Assembly (NCBI RefSeq): GCF_014284195.1
Contig: NZ_JACOGC010000001.1
Coordinates: 310,001 to 374,000 of the forward strand
Length of the DNA stretch: 64,000 nt
Direction of reading: 5' to 3'
Origin: Cognatundibacterium griseum
Lineage (GTDB): Bacteria > Pseudomonadota > Gammaproteobacteria > Burkholderiales > Burkholderiaceae_D
The notes beneath the pieces are model-generated. The model worked only from the letters and a program-made list of their open reading frames with translations. It did no database searches and was not told where the DNA came from. Below are positions 27,501-35,772 of this stretch, in pieces. The position numbers and the translations under genes were made by a program. Numbering within the stretch: position 1 is the stretch's first letter; every line of letters begins with the position of its first letter.

Positions 27501-28174
27501 TGGTGCTGCAGATGCCACAAAGTCTGGACAGTCTGATCAAACGCCGCGTGGATTATCTGACCGCTTATCAGAACACCGCCTACGCCGCGCAGTACAGCGA
27601 TCTGGTCAGCCGTGTGCGCAGCGCAGAAAACGGCTTGGAGCAGGGCAACCGCCTGAGTACGGCGGTGGCGAAATACTATTTCAAACTGATGGCGTACAAA
27701 GACGAGTACGAAGTCGCGCGTCTGTACACCAATGGCGAATTCACCGACAAACTCAAACAACAGTTTGAAGGCGATTTCAGTCTGCAATTCCATCTGGCGC
27801 CGCCGCTGCTCGCCAAAAAAGACGGGCAAGGCCACTTGCTGAAAGCGCAATACGGCTCCTGGGTCTGGCAGGCATTCAAATTGCTGGCGAAATGCAAAGG
27901 CGTGCGCGGTACGGCACTGGATATTTTCGGTTATACCGCAGAACGTCGTTCCGAACGCGCCCTGATTACCGATTACCGCGATCTGATCCTGAACCTGATT
28001 GCGCGTCTGAACAAAGACAATCTGGAACAGGCTGTCGCACTGGCCAGTCTGCCGGAGCACATCCGTGGTTTCGGGCATGTGAAGGAAAAATCAGTGCAAA
28101 CGTACTATGCTGACAAAGCCGCGCTGCTCGATCAGCGGAAAGCGACAGTGACCGACATTTCCCGCGTCGCCTGA
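24593..28174 (+). CDS. Fused indolepyruvate ferredoxin oxidoreductase (IorA-IorB type)
   Basis: A 1193-residue single-chain 2-oxoacid:ferredoxin oxidoreductase; the ATG at 24593 follows GGAG at 24584-24587. The N-terminal half carries the pyrimidine-binding and TPP domains (GLDETLWK region, NLGDGTYFHSGYLAIRAA, NITYKILYNDAVAMTGGQPV). A Cys-rich segment CEGCGDCGVQSNC (residues 674-686) with a later CVKGFCPSF suggests Fe-S clusters. A gamma domain follows (NGIGGTGVITVGALLGMAAH, GMSQKNGSVTSHIRI), then a ~250-residue C-terminal extension. It oxidatively decarboxylates arylpyruvates or branched 2-oxoacids to acyl-CoA. With icmF downstream, a role in amino-acid catabolism is likely. Confidence 0.92.
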   Translation: MSTDTTMESAGLSSAPAAQHSTTTSPSPALHDVSLDDKYTSNSGTIFLSGIQALVRLPMIQRQRDLAAGLNTAGFISGYRGSPLGGLDETLWKTKKLLEQNHVRFVPGVNEDLAATAVWGTQTVDLIGPAKYDGVFSMWYGKGPGVDRCGDVFKHMNHAGTAKHGGVLLVAGDDHGAYSSTLPHQSDHIFSACMIPMLYPCNVQEYLDLGLHAWAMSRFSGCAVGFKALADTVESTASVDADPFRLKIVYPEDFVMPEGGLNTRLSLDTLGIQARKQEALMQDYKIYAALAYARANKLNHTTIDSPNAKLGIVASGKSYLDVLEAMEELGIDEKFAADIGIRLYKVAMPWPLEPDGIREFAQGLDEILVVEEKRQMVEYQLKEQLYNWRDDVRPRVIGKFDEKGEWVHPRGEWLLTSKADFSVAQIARVISSRIARFHTSDLIKARLAFLEAKDVVLTKQVNTPARPAYYCSGCPHNTSTKVPEGSLALAGIGCHVMATAIYPEHNKLTTHMGGEGAPWIGQAAFSALPHVFQNLGDGTYFHSGYLAIRAAVAAKVNITYKILYNDAVAMTGGQPVDGTITVPMMAQQMAAEGIQRIALVTEDLSRYADRSALPSIVTLHDRKDMDAVQRELREVSGCSVLIYDQTCAAEKRRRRKKGEFPDPDQRMFINDAVCEGCGDCGVQSNCTSIMPLETEFGRKRVIDQSSCNKDYSCVKGFCPSFVTVEGGKLRKSKTGTAKNDDFGALPEPQLPACDSAYNILLNGIGGTGVITVGALLGMAAHLEGKGASVLDMTGMSQKNGSVTSHIRIVQQGSKLRAQRIATGEADLILGCDILTAGAHDAISKMRAGRTRAVVNTHEQPTGAFAKNADWQFPLESTEHLISESVGGKVDFINATRLATALMGDSIATNLFMLGFAYQKGAIPVSEAALMRAIELNGVAIESNKKAFLWGRRAAVDLARVEAIAMPAQKMVLQMPQSLDSLIKRRVDYLTAYQNTAYAAQYSDLVSRVRSAENGLEQGNRLSTAVAKYYFKLMAYKDEYEVARLYTNGEFTDKLKQQFEGDFSLQFHLAPPLLAKKDGQGHLLKAQYGSWVWQAFKLLAKCKGVRGTALDIFGYTAERRSERALITDYRDLILNLIARLNKDNLEQAVALASLPEHIRGFGHVKEKSVQTYYADKAALLDQRKATVTDISRVA

Positions 28175-28189
28175 AGCTGGCAGCCGCAG

Positions 28190-28219
28190 CAAACCACTCC
28201 CGCTGGAGGGCGTGGTTTG
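28190..28219 (+). terminator. Stem-loop after the indolepyruvate oxidoreductase gene
   Basis: The arms CAAACCAC and GTGGTTTG pair around a 14-base GC-rich loop that can extend the stem. No T-run follows, so this may be a weak or factor-dependent terminator or an mRNA-stabilising hairpin. Confidence 0.4.
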
Positions 28220-28355
28220 TTGTGCAAAGGAAATGAATGGGGCTAGGGTGAATATTTTTCAGGCACTGAGTCTGTATCAGCTTCCTGCCTCATTTCCGGC
28301 CCGTAAGCCGCGCCAGTATTGGATGTGCCATTTAACACATGCTGACATATACTCA

Positions 28356-28384
28356 TTGACGTTTACGTTAACGTCATATAACTT
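28356..28384 (+). promoter_or_regulatory. Palindromic operator and promoter of icmF
   Basis: TGACGTTTACGTTAACGTCA at 28357-28376 is a 20-bp palindrome with 18 of 20 symmetric positions. It begins inside a -35-like TTGACG (28356-28361) and ends at a -10-like TATAAC (28377-28382); TAACTT at 28379-28384 gives a 17-bp spacer. As recalled from published comparisons, the ACGTTTACGT core resembles sites of LiuR-type MerR regulators of branched-chain acyl-CoA degradation. No such regulator gene is in the window. Confidence 0.55.
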
Positions 28385-28458
28385 AGCTGCATAATTCATC
28401 AGCAAAGGAAAACCCGCGCCCAGAGCGCAAGCCTTTGCCATACCTTGTTGAGGAAGAC

Positions 28459-31400
28459 ATGACTGACCTGTCCGTAGCCCAGAACCTGACTGAATACAAA
28501 CCTGCACACAAAGTCCGTTTCGTCACAGCCGCTTCGCTGTTCGACGGCCATGATGCCTCGATCAACATCATGCGCCGCATCCTGATGGCGAATGGCGCCG
28601 AGGTGATTCACCTGGGGCACAACCGCTCAGTCGAAGAAATCGTCACCGCTGCCTTGCAGGAAGATGCGCAAGGGATTGCGATTTCTAGTTATCAGGGCGG
28701 GCATGTCGAGTATTTCAAATACATGATCGACCTGCTGAAACAGCGTGGTGGTGCGCATATCAAGGTGTTCGGCGGCGGCGGCGGGGTGATCGTGCCGGAG
28801 GAAATCGCCGATCTGCATGCCTACGGTGTGACGCGCATTTTCAGCCCGGAAGACGGCCAGCGTATGGGTCTGGTTGGCATGATTCTGTCGATGATACAGG
28901 CCTGCGATGTGGACTTGTCCGGCTATGCACCGACCTCGCTCGATGTGCTGACGGAAGGCGATATCACGACCAAGCACCGTCCGCTGGCGCAACTGATTAC
29001 CGCGCTGGAAAACGACAGCGTCAAACCGGAATTGCGCGCCGAATTATTGAAAGCGGCACAGCAAACCACCGTGCCAGCGTTCGGCATTACCGGTACGGGC
29101 GGCGCAGGTAAATCCTCGCTGACCGACGAGCTGATCCGCCGTATCCGCCTCGATCAGGACGATCAACTGAATATCGCACTGATCTCTATCGACCCTTCAC
29201 GTCGTAAATCCGGCGGTGCCTTGCTGGGCGACCGCATCCGCATGAATGCGATCAACCCGTGGGCGGGGCAGGTGCGCGTGTTCATGCGCTCGCTCGCCAC
29301 ACGCGAAGCCGGTTCGGAAATTTCCCAAGCCTTACCGGATGTGATTGCCGCTTGCAAAGTGGCAGGTTTTGATCTGGTGATTGTCGAAACATCGGGCATC
29401 GGTCAGGGCGATGCGGCCATCGTGCCGCATGTCGATGTATCGATGTATGTGATGACGCCGGAATTCGGTGCCGCTTCCCAGTTGGAAAAAATCGACATGC
29501 TGGATTTTGCCGATTTTGTGGCGATCAATAAATTTGACCGTAAAGGTGCGCAGGATGCACTGCGTGATGTCGCCAAGCAATACCAGCGCAATCGCGAACT
29601 GTGGAGCAAAAAGCCGGACGAGATGCCAGTCTATGGCACGCAGGCATCGCGCTTTAACGACGATGGCGTGACGGCGCTGTATCAGGGCTTGTTGCCAGCG
29701 CTGACCGCGCGTGGTCTGAAAACTATCCCCGGTAAACTGGCGCCAGTGACGGTGAAATTTTCCAGCGCCAAAAACGTTATCGTGCCGCCAGCCCGTAGCC
29801 GTTATCTGGCTGAAATTGCCGACACCGTGCGCGGCTACCACAAACATACCGGCAAGCAGGTGGTGCTCGCACGTGAACGTCAGCAGCTGCACGAATCGGC
29901 ACGCATGCTGCATGAGCATCTGCATGCAAGCGGCCGCGCTCCGGTGCTCGTTCGTTCACAGGCAGAGCAGGCCGGGTCAGGAGAATTGCAATCCCGCCTG
30001 CGTGAGAACGATATTTTGTTTGAACTGAATCAGCTTGCCAGCGACAAAGACGCGCAGCTCGATGCCGAATCCAAAAAACTGATCAGCATGTGGCCCGACA
30101 TGCAGCAGGCGTATTCCGGTGATGAGTATGTCGTTAAAATCCGCGACAAAGAAATCCGTACCCGCCTGACTTACAAATCCTTGTCTGGCACGACGATACG
30201 CAAAGTGTCCTTGCCGCGCTTTGCCGATCACGGTGAAATCCTGCGCTGGCTGATGCTGGAAAATGTCCCCGGCTCTTTCCCCTACACCGCCGGTGTGTTT
30301 GCGTTCAAACGCGAAGGCGAAGACCCGACCCGTATGTTCGCTGGTGAAGGCGACCCTTACCGCACCAATCGCCGCTTTAAACTGGTGTCACAAGGCATGG
30401 ATGCCAAACGTCTGTCGACCGCGTTTGACTCGGTCACGCTGTATGGTGCCGACCCAGCGATTCGCCCTGATATCTACGGCAAAATCGGTAACTCCGGCGT
30501 TTCCGTTGCCACGCTCGATGATATGAAAGTGCTGTACGACGGTTTCGATCTGTGCGATCCGGCGACTTCGGTTTCGATGACGATCAATGGCCCCGCACCG
30601 ACGATACTCGCCTTCTTCATGAACACCGCGATTGATCAGCAAATGGATAAATTCCGCGCTGATAACAAGCGCGAACCGACTGCTGACGAAGCCGCCAAAA
30701 TCCGTACCTGGGTCTTGATGAATGTGCGTGGCACGGTACAGGCCGATATTCTGAAAGAAGATCAGGGTCAGAACACCTGTATCTTCTCGACCGAATTTTC
30801 ACTCAAGGTCATGGGCGATATTCAGGAATACTTCGTCCACCATCAAGTACGTAATTTCTACTCGGTGTCGATCTCTGGTTACCACATCGCCGAAGCCGGT
30901 GCGAATCCGATTTCGCAGCTCGCATTCACGCTGTCGAACGGTTTCACTTTTGTTGAAGCCTACCTCGCACGCGGCATGCACATTGATGATTTCGCAGCGA
31001 ATCTGTCCTTCTTCTTCAGCAATGGCATGGACCCGGAATACACCGTGCTGGGCCGCGTGGCGCGTCGTATCTGGGCAGTGGCGATGCGCGACAAATACGC
31101 CGCCAATGATCGTAGCCAGAAGCTGAAATACCATATCCAGACATCGGGTCGCAGTCTGCATGCACAGGAAATCGACTTCAACGATATCCGCACCACGCTG
31201 CAGGCGCTGATCGCGATTTACGACAACTGCAACAGCCTGCATACCAATGCTTACGATGAAGCGATCACCACACCGACCGATGAATCCGTGCGTCGCGCGC
31301 TGGCGATACAACTGATCATTAACCGTGAATGGGGTCTGGCGAAAAACGAAAACCCGATACAGGGCAGCTTCATCATCGAAGAACTGACCGATCTGGTCGA

Positions 31401-31827
31401 AGAAGCCGTGTTACAGGAATTCGAGCGCATCGCCGAACGCGGCGGTGTCCTGGGTGCGATGGAAACCGGCTATCAGCGCGGTAAGATACAGGAAGAGTCC
31501 ATGCATTATGAACACCTGAAACACGACGGCACCCTGCCTATCATCGGCGTGAACACCTTCCGCAATCCGAAGGCAAACGATACGCCGCAAAAGATAGAAC
31601 TGGCACGTTCGACCGATGAAGAAAAGCAGTCGCAGTTAAACCGTCTCGCTGATTTCCATCAACGCCACGCCGACGTCGCACCACAAGCGCTGGCAGCGTT
31701 GCAGCAAGCTGCGATCAACAATGAAAACGTGTTTGCCAAACTGATGGATGCCGCACGGGTCTGTTCACTCGGCCAGATCACCACAGCCTTGTTTGAAGTG
31801 GGCGGGCAGTATCGACGGAATATGTGA
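28459..31827 (+). CDS. icmF: Fused isobutyryl-CoA mutase IcmF
   Basis: A 1122-residue fusion starting at ATG 28459 behind GAGGAAG. Order: N-terminal cobalamin-binding domain (residues ~15-150; DGHDAS with His31 as the expected cobalt ligand and [12 protein letters not shown]), a MeaB-like G-protein chaperone (about 205-410; P-loop GTGGAGKSS, residues 211-219), and a C-terminal mutase barrel. This order is diagnostic of IcmF. The active-site stretch [12 protein letters not shown] has Phe where methylmalonyl-CoA mutases have Tyr, favouring isobutyryl-/n-butyryl-CoA or pivalyl-type substrates. It is preceded by a palindromic operator and followed by a strong terminator. Confidence 0.95.
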   Translation: MTDLSVAQNLTEYKPAHKVRFVTAASLFDGHDASINIMRRILMANGAEVIHLGHNRSVEEIVTAALQEDAQGIAISSYQGGHVEYFKYMIDLLKQRGGAHIKVFGGGGGVIVPEEIADLHAYGVTRIFSPEDGQRMGLVGMILSMIQACDVDLSGYAPTSLDVLTEGDITTKHRPLAQLITALENDSVKPELRAELLKAAQQTTVPAFGITGTGGAGKSSLTDELIRRIRLDQDDQLNIALISIDPSRRKSGGALLGDRIRMNAINPWAGQVRVFMRSLATREAGSEISQALPDVIAACKVAGFDLVIVETSGIGQGDAAIVPHVDVSMYVMTPEFGAASQLEKIDMLDFADFVAINKFDRKGAQDALRDVAKQYQRNRELWSKKPDEMPVYGTQASRFNDDGVTALYQGLLPALTARGLKTIPGKLAPVTVKFSSAKNVIVPPARSRYLAEIADTVRGYHKHTGKQVVLARERQQLHESARMLHEHLHASGRAPVLVRSQAEQAGSGELQSRLRENDILFELNQLASDKDAQLDAESKKLISMWPDMQQAYSGDEYVVKIRDKEIRTRLTYKSLSGTTIRKVSLPRFADHGEILRWLMLENVPGSFPYTAGVFAFKREGEDPTRMFAGEGDPYRTNRRFKLVSQGMDAKRLSTAFDSVTLYGADPAIRPDIYGKIGNSGVSVATLDDMKVLYDGFDLCDPATSVSMTINGPAPTILAFFMNTAIDQQMDKFRADNKREPTADEAAKIRTWVLMNVRGTVQADILKEDQGQNTCIFSTEFSLKVMGDIQEYFVHHQVRNFYSVSISGYHIAEAGANPISQLAFTLSNGFTFVEAYLARGMHIDDFAANLSFFFSNGMDPEYTVLGRVARRIWAVAMRDKYAANDRSQKLKYHIQTSGRSLHAQEIDFNDIRTTLQALIAIYDNCNSLHTNAYDEAITTPTDESVRRALAIQLIINREWGLAKNENPIQGSFIIEELTDLVEEAVLQEFERIAERGGVLGAMETGYQRGKIQEESMHYEHLKHDGTLPIIGVNTFRNPKANDTPQKIELARSTDEEKQSQLNRLADFHQRHADVAPQALAALQQAAINNENVFAKLMDAARVCSLGQITTALFEVGGQYRRNM

Positions 31828-31854
31828 GTCCAATGGCGGACTTTGCACACCGAT

Positions 31855-31887
31855 AAAAAATCCCGGACTGGCTCCGGGATTTTTTTT
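31855..31887 (+). terminator. Rho-independent terminator of icmF
   Basis: The stem TCCCGGA (31861-31867) / TCCGGGA (31873-31879) is flanked by an A-run before and eight T after, so it can act in both directions. Confidence 0.92.
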
Positions 31888-31907
31888 ATTGAAGCAAACG
31901 GTTCAAG

Positions 31908-32103
31908 CTAGCGCCTGGCTACCAGCATAGTCAAAAACGCTTTCACTTCAGGTGCGGCCAAGTCTCTGGGATGGCGCAATCCAGGATCAGCGTATGGAAA
32001 ATCAGATCCAATAGAGATACAGTTTTTCAGTCGATAAGCTGTCATGCTGATAACGCCAACGTTCACGCACCTGATCCGGCAAACGCGGTTTTTGAGGGAT
32101 GAT
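31908..32103 (-). pseudogene. Remnant of an integron integrase (IntI-type tyrosine recombinase), N-terminal fragment
   Basis: Read on the minus strand from about 32100, one frame gives PRLPDQVRERWRYQHD followed by SLSTEKLYLYWI, then a TGA. After a frame change it gives LRHPRDLAAPEVKAFLTML and stops at 31908. These are consecutive pieces of the SAM-like N-terminal DNA-binding domain of integron integrases (families usually read DQVRERIRYKHYSLRTE and RHPRDMGAAEVEAFL). The catalytic domain with its R-H-R-Y residues is absent. The remnant points away from the cassettes, the normal intI orientation. It cannot be functional. Confidence 0.8.
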
Positions 32104-32242
32104 GTTTTTATTTTATTTTTTATACTGCATGAATTATCAGTTTCAAAAATGTAGTCAATGTTCATGCGGTTTTCAAGGGGCTTTGAGCATGTTGACTGTT
32201 TGATCATTGATGGTTAATGTTGCAAAATGAAAATTAAAACAC

Positions 32243-32249
32243 GTTAGGC
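32243..32249 (+). repeat. attI-like integron recombination core site GTTAGGC
   Basis: GTTAGGC matches the integron core consensus GTTRRRY. It lies between the divergent integrase remnant and the first cassette gene, about 140 bp from the remnant's 5' end, where attI is expected. The first cassette gene starts 8 bp further on. Confidence 0.65.
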
Positions 32250-32257
32250 CTCAAAAA

Positions 32258-32761
32258 ATGCCATTTCCTACCGCCATAGTAGCTCGGCTCATATCGACTT
32301 ACGAAGAACTCATGTGGCTAGCCAATCGGCCTCATGTCACTCCTCAACAAGCACGTGCTTGGTATTCGCAGGTGATCGCGATTCCATTAGCACCGAAGGT
32401 CCGACGATTCACTGGAATGGTTTCGCGCAAAGCAATTGAAAACATTCACGAAAGGCTAGTCCTGGAGCATTACAACAGGCTCTCGCATTCACTCTCTCGG
32501 CTGATCGAGACGCACGTTGAGCAACAAATCAACGATCCGACGCCATTCCTCGCGCTGATTGAGCAGTGTGAGCAGGTCAACATCACAACCGATGAAGAGA
32601 ATCATCGGGTTCAGGAGGCAGCCGGTGACTACAACGCGGCCAATATCCAGCTGGTCGAATGGGAGAGTTTGTCGACCCAAGATAGAGCATTCCTCTGGCA
32701 AAAAAAGCTCAGAGGGAAGGTCAGTAATGCTTCCGACTATGCTCCGCGACCTGAGGCCTAA
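32258..32761 (+). CDS. Integron cassette 1 protein, unknown function
   Basis: A 167-residue cytoplasmic protein, largely helical and charged, with no signal peptide or membrane segment (begins MPFPTAIVARLISTYEELMW). No family is recognised. It fills the first cassette: the start is only 8 bp after the attI-like core, with no clear ribosome site (typical of cassette genes), and its stop lies inside the attC site. Expression would have relied on an integron promoter upstream, which is hard to identify in the decayed region. Confidence 0.7.
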   Translation: MPFPTAIVARLISTYEELMWLANRPHVTPQQARAWYSQVIAIPLAPKVRRFTGMVSRKAIENIHERLVLEHYNRLSHSLSRLIETHVEQQINDPTPFLALIEQCEQVNITTDEENHRVQEAAGDYNAANIQLVEWESLSTQDRAFLWQKKLRGKVSNASDYAPRPEA

Positions 32762-32824
32762 TCAGTCGCTCGAGTCGACTCACGTCGGCAAGCTGCCGCT
32801 CGCGGCTCAGCTTCAACGTTAAGC
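32756..32824 (+). repeat. attC site of cassette 1
   Basis: The site is 69 bp, bounded by GCCTAAT (R'', 32756-32762) and GTTAAGC (R', 32818-32824, matching GTTRRRY). Inner boxes GCTCGAG (L'', 32768-32774) and CTCAGC (L', 32806-32811) pair with one extra base in L'', the extrahelical base that integrases use for strand choice. The structure is complete enough to have been active. Confidence 0.78.
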
Positions 32825-32834
32825 CCCGACACCC

Positions 32835-33527
32835 ATGGAAAGCTCAGCCGATCAAATCAAGCAGAACAACATCGCTCTAATGGGGGGCGATCTTGGCGCA
32901 ATCTACAGCGAGCTATGGCAAGAAGTTGGCCGCATGTACAGCAACTGGCAAGAATACGTATCTCTGTACGGGACAAATCCCGGACGTATAGCTCTGCTCA
33001 ACAATACCGCAGGACACTTCTTTCGCACCGTTCAAGATGGCCTATGGGAAAGGACACTACTTCACCTTTCTAGAATAACTGATCCGGCACAACAAGGGAA
33101 AAAGAGAAATTTGTCAATACATAGCCTTACTGATGCGATATCTGACATAGAACTTAAATCGAAAGTCACCGCTAGTATTGCGCGCGCGTCGGAAAAGTGT
33201 GCATTCGCACGGGACTGGCGCAACAGATTCATTGCCCATGCTGACTTTGACCTCGCCTTAGATGACTCAGCAAAGCCGTTGGCAACTGCATCTCGCCTGC
33301 AAGTACGCGAGGCGCTAGAAGCAATAGAAGAGGTGCTGAACACCGTATCCATGGCGTTTCATAATTCAGCGACGCGATTCAGCGACATGGCAATATTGAA
33401 CTCGGGCGAAGATTTGATATACCTCCTCGAATTTGCCCTCCGCAAGAAAGAAGAGCAAGAAGGACGCATAACGTCTGGTCAATACACGGAGGAAGACCTT
33501 GCAGATCTTCACCCACGCTCCATCTAA
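32835..33527 (+). CDS. Integron cassette 2: AbiU2-like HEPN-domain protein (putative phage defence)
   Basis: A 230-residue soluble protein. The pattern LWQEVGRMYSNWQEYVSLYG, then HFFRTVQDGLWERTLLHLSR, ITDP, and FARDWRNRFIAHADFDLAL closely follows the HEPN/AbiU2-like family linked to abortive infection. Arg129 and His135 (R-N-R-F-I-A-H) form the R-x(4-6)-H motif of HEPN ribonucleases. The likely role is RNA cleavage during phage infection; this is inferred from the family. It sits between two attC sites as a mobile cassette, 10 bp after the first. Confidence 0.75.
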   Translation: MESSADQIKQNNIALMGGDLGAIYSELWQEVGRMYSNWQEYVSLYGTNPGRIALLNNTAGHFFRTVQDGLWERTLLHLSRITDPAQQGKKRNLSIHSLTDAISDIELKSKVTASIARASEKCAFARDWRNRFIAHADFDLALDDSAKPLATASRLQVREALEAIEEVLNTVSMAFHNSATRFSDMAILNSGEDLIYLLEFALRKKEEQEGRITSGQYTEEDLADLHPRSI

Positions 33528-33538
33528 TTTCAAAAATG

Positions 33539-33657
33539 ACCTAACTGGTTGATCAAGCGGACGCCAACACAGGCCATGCTTTCGGCATTTTCATGACCTG
33601 TGTTGGTGCCCTACGCACCTTCGGTGCTCCGGCGCCGCTTACCTTGCGGCGTAAGGC
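33539..33657 (+). repeat. attC site of cassette 2 (degenerate 3' core)
   Basis: A 119-bp site starting with ACCTAAC (R'', 33539-33545). AAGCGGACGCC (33555-33565) pairs with GGCGCCGCTT (33631-33640) with one extrahelical A, the expected L''/L' stem. The central part forms two more hairpins: CCAACACAGG (33564-33573) with CCTGTGTTGG (33597-33606), and GCACC/GGTGC. The terminal core reads GTAAGGC (33651-33657) instead of GTTRRRY, so recombination may be impaired. Confidence 0.75.
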
Positions 33658-33662
33658 CACGC

Positions 33663-33836
33663 GTGTCATTCAGTGTTACAGCTGAAACAATAGTCGAAGC
33701 AGTAATGCAGTTGATCTGTTCTGGAACCGCATGGCTGATTATCCCCATCTTTACTCCCGGAGGATTTTATGTTGAGCCATCGCCGCTGCGGGCGTTTGTA
33801 AAGTCCGGTCTTTATTCGTCCATTTTCATGGCCTGA
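33663..33836 (+). CDS. Possible small cassette-like reading frame (57 residues)
   Basis: This frame begins at GTG 33663, just beyond the second attC site, and ends in TGA before GAACTGTTAGCG. The product has one hydrophobic stretch (LICSGTAWLIIPIF). There is no ribosome site, family or third attC. It may be the remains of a further cassette, or chance. Confidence 0.2.
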   Translation: MSFSVTAETIVEAVMQLICSGTAWLIIPIFTPGGFYVEPSPLRAFVKSGLYSSIFMA

Positions 33837-34062
33837 ACTGTTAGCGAGCTTCACGTCTAGCCTCAGTCGGTGCGGCATACACACGTCCACGCCGTGTGCG
33901 CCATTGGAAAAAGGCGAATAACTCAAAAGTAGAATTACCTGAAAATATGGCGCGCGTCGCTTATCCTGCATTGCTTGATCCCATTGATAAAAGATGGCAT
34001 TGTGGCAAACTTCGGAAGGAAATCATGCCGGCATTAGCTGTCTCTTTAACAGGATAAAAATA
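33837..34062. other. Stretch between the integron relic and the next gene
   Basis: Together with 33658-33836 this is about 400 bp without a supported gene. No further attC, repeat or terminator was identified; the promoter of the gene at 34063 should lie here. Confidence 0.35.
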
Positions 34063-34635
34063 ATGGAAAAACAATCTGCATCCCGCGCTGGCGCTGCTGT
34101 CGGCGCCATGATTTTTTCGGTCTTCGGCTCAGGCTGGTTGTTGTTCTGGGCTGCCAGAAGTTTTACACAGGCTGCTGTGCAGTGGGCGTTGATTGGCGGC
34201 TTGGGGCTGGCTTTGTTTATCACGGCTTTCCGGCAGTACCGGCGCAATCGCGAGGCGCATGCGGCTGTTGTTGAGACGCCTGAAAGTAAAAAAGGGAAGC
34301 GCATTTTTAACATCGTTAATATTGGTCAGGGGCTCGCCATTTTTTTGGCCTTGAATATTGTGAATAATATCGGGCACCCTGAATGGTTTGTTCCTGTCTT
34401 TATTTTTATCGTCGGTGCGCATTTCATCCCGCTGGCGAAAGTGTTTCACAACAAACGACATACGGTGACCGGTGTCGCGATGATGGTTTTGGCATTGACA
34501 TATCCTCGGCTTGCGCAGGGTGGTGCTGCTGATCCGGTCGGCTGTCTCGGCGCGGGTCTGATTCTTTGGGCAAGCGCTCTTTCTGCGCTGTTATTCCATA
34601 CTTCTGCGCAGGCTGACGCAGCCGCTGTACGGTAA
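34063..34635 (+). CDS. Integral membrane protein of unknown function, 190 residues
   Basis: The ATG at 34063 follows AGGA at 34051-34054. The protein has about six hydrophobic helices (for example AVGAMIFSVFGSGWLLFWAA, WALIGGLGLALFIT, FVPVFIFIVGAHFIPLA). Between helices 2 and 3 lies a short basic, charged loop. Its layout resembles small DUF7010-like membrane proteins, but the family is not assigned with confidence. It is the first of several small genes on the plus strand. Confidence 0.7.
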   Translation: MEKQSASRAGAAVGAMIFSVFGSGWLLFWAARSFTQAAVQWALIGGLGLALFITAFRQYRRNREAHAAVVETPESKKGKRIFNIVNIGQGLAIFLALNIVNNIGHPEWFVPVFIFIVGAHFIPLAKVFHNKRHTVTGVAMMVLALTYPRLAQGGAADPVGCLGAGLILWASALSALLFHTSAQADAAAVR

Positions 34636-34667
34636 TGTGTGGATGTCAGACTTGCTGCAGGCAGATT

Positions 34668-34829
34668 GTGAGCGAGGTATTTCTGTTTTTTTTGATCGGT
34701 GCTGCATTGCTGACCCTGTTGTATTTTCTGGGGTACGACGATGCGCAGACTTACTTACAGAAAAAATGTGGACGGCGGCCACGCTGCTCATCAGGCTGCG
34801 CATCAGCTTTCACAAGGAGCAAGGAATGA
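34668..34829 (+). CDS. Possible 53-residue membrane peptide
   Basis: A frame from GTG 34668 encodes one hydrophobic helix (VFLFFLIGAALLTLLYFLG) followed by a polar, Cys- and Arg-rich tail. Its stop overlaps the start of the YCII gene in an ATGA, which suggests coupling. There is no clear ribosome site, and the tail looks non-conserved, so it may be spurious. Confidence 0.3.
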   Translation: MSEVFLFFLIGAALLTLLYFLGYDDAQTYLQKKCGRRPRCSSGCASAFTRSKE

Positions 34830-35182
34830 AAAATTTTCTCGTGGTATTTACCGGTTCGCGTGAGGCGACTGAGCGTTCCGGCTGGAATGCACTGACAGAA
34901 CAGGAACAGCAGGAGCGGACGCAGGCTGGTATGCAGGCGTGGTATGCCTGGATGCAGGATCATGCAGAGCGTGTTGTTGTGCCGGGTGGCCCGGTTGGCG
35001 TCGCAAAGCGGATATCTGGTGCGGGTATTGAAGACTGGCACAATAATATCTGTGGTTATCTGGTTGTGGCCGCAGAGTCGCAGGAGGCTGCGGCAAAGTT
35101 GTTCCAGGGGCACCCGCATTTTGCGATTTTCCCGGGGGAAGCTGTGGAGCTCATGGAATGTCTGCCGGTTCCTGGTGCATGA
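34826..35182 (+). CDS. YCII-related domain protein
   Basis: The start at ATG 34826 is set by AAGGAG and AAGGA just upstream. The 118-residue product (begins MKNFLVVFTGSREATERSGW) has the YCII/DGPF-type ferredoxin-like layout: beta-strand, then QAGMQAWYAWMQDH, VVVPGGPVG and GYLVVAAESQEAAAKLFQGH followed by the strand with EAVELMECLPV. YCII proteins are small cytoplasmic enzymes or ligand-binding proteins, mostly uncharacterised. It stands in a run of small accessory genes with no obvious pathway. Confidence 0.8.
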   Translation: MKNFLVVFTGSREATERSGWNALTEQEQQERTQAGMQAWYAWMQDHAERVVVPGGPVGVAKRISGAGIEDWHNNICGYLVVAAESQEAAAKLFQGHPHFAIFPGEAVELMECLPVPGA

Positions 35183-35244
35183 ATTGCCTGTGCGGGCTGT
35201 CTGGTTGCCGGGTTCTGTTGTGCTGATGCATGAGGAAGATTTTG

Positions 35245-35724
35245 ATGACGAATAAAGCGATGCCTGCTGCTGTGCTGGCGAATGCCGTGCCCGAAGCACT
35301 GGTCCAGACCAGATACCCTGAACCGTTTGCATCCATGGTGCGCGGAAGGGTGAAGCGGCGCTTGGGCGATTTTTTTGATCTGCAGGGTTTTGGTGTGAAT
35401 CTGGTGCGGATCGCACCGGGTGCGGCATCGTCCGTTCCACATCATCATTCCGCAGAGGATGAATTCATCTATGTGTTGTCGGGCACGCTGATATTAATGA
35501 CTGACAATACGGAAACAGTCCTGCAGGAAGGAATGTGTGCCGGTTTCAAGGCAGGCAACGGGATTGCGCATCAGATCAGGAATCAGTCGGATGCGGAAGC
35601 CGTTTTTCTGGAGGTCGGTTCACGGCTTGAGTCCGATACCGTGGAATATCCCTTTGACGATCTGGCGCTGCAACAGACAGAAGACAGCTGGGTATTTACG
35701 CACAAGGACGGTTCCCCTTACTGA
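35245..35724 (+). CDS. Cupin domain protein
   Basis: From ATG 35245 (GAGGAAG six bases upstream; an ATG at 35230 is in frame) the product has 159 residues with one double-stranded beta-helix. Cupin motif 1 is PHHHSAEDEFIYVLSGTLIL (His ligands and Glu), and motif 2 is GMCAGFKAGNGIAHQIRNQS with its His. A metal-binding cupin is therefore likely. No catalytic role is evident; family members include isomerases and small-molecule-binding proteins. It lies 62 bp after the YCII gene. Confidence 0.85.
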   Translation: MTNKAMPAAVLANAVPEALVQTRYPEPFASMVRGRVKRRLGDFFDLQGFGVNLVRIAPGAASSVPHHHSAEDEFIYVLSGTLILMTDNTETVLQEGMCAGFKAGNGIAHQIRNQSDAEAVFLEVGSRLESDTVEYPFDDLALQQTEDSWVFTHKDGSPY

Positions 35725-35772
35725 GCTGGCTTCACCGCTCCTCAGGAGCAGCGCGGGGATGTGGCTTTTGGT

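Noticed and set aside
25250..28078. A 942-residue open frame on the minus strand across the indolepyruvate oxidoreductase gene
   Set aside because: It is antisense to a well-supported gene, contains no recognisable domain and has the His/Arg/Gln-rich composition typical of shadow frames.
33827..33846. A third attC site around GAACTGTTAGCG
   Set aside because: The core reads GTTAGCG, not GTTRRRY, and no pairing L boxes were found.
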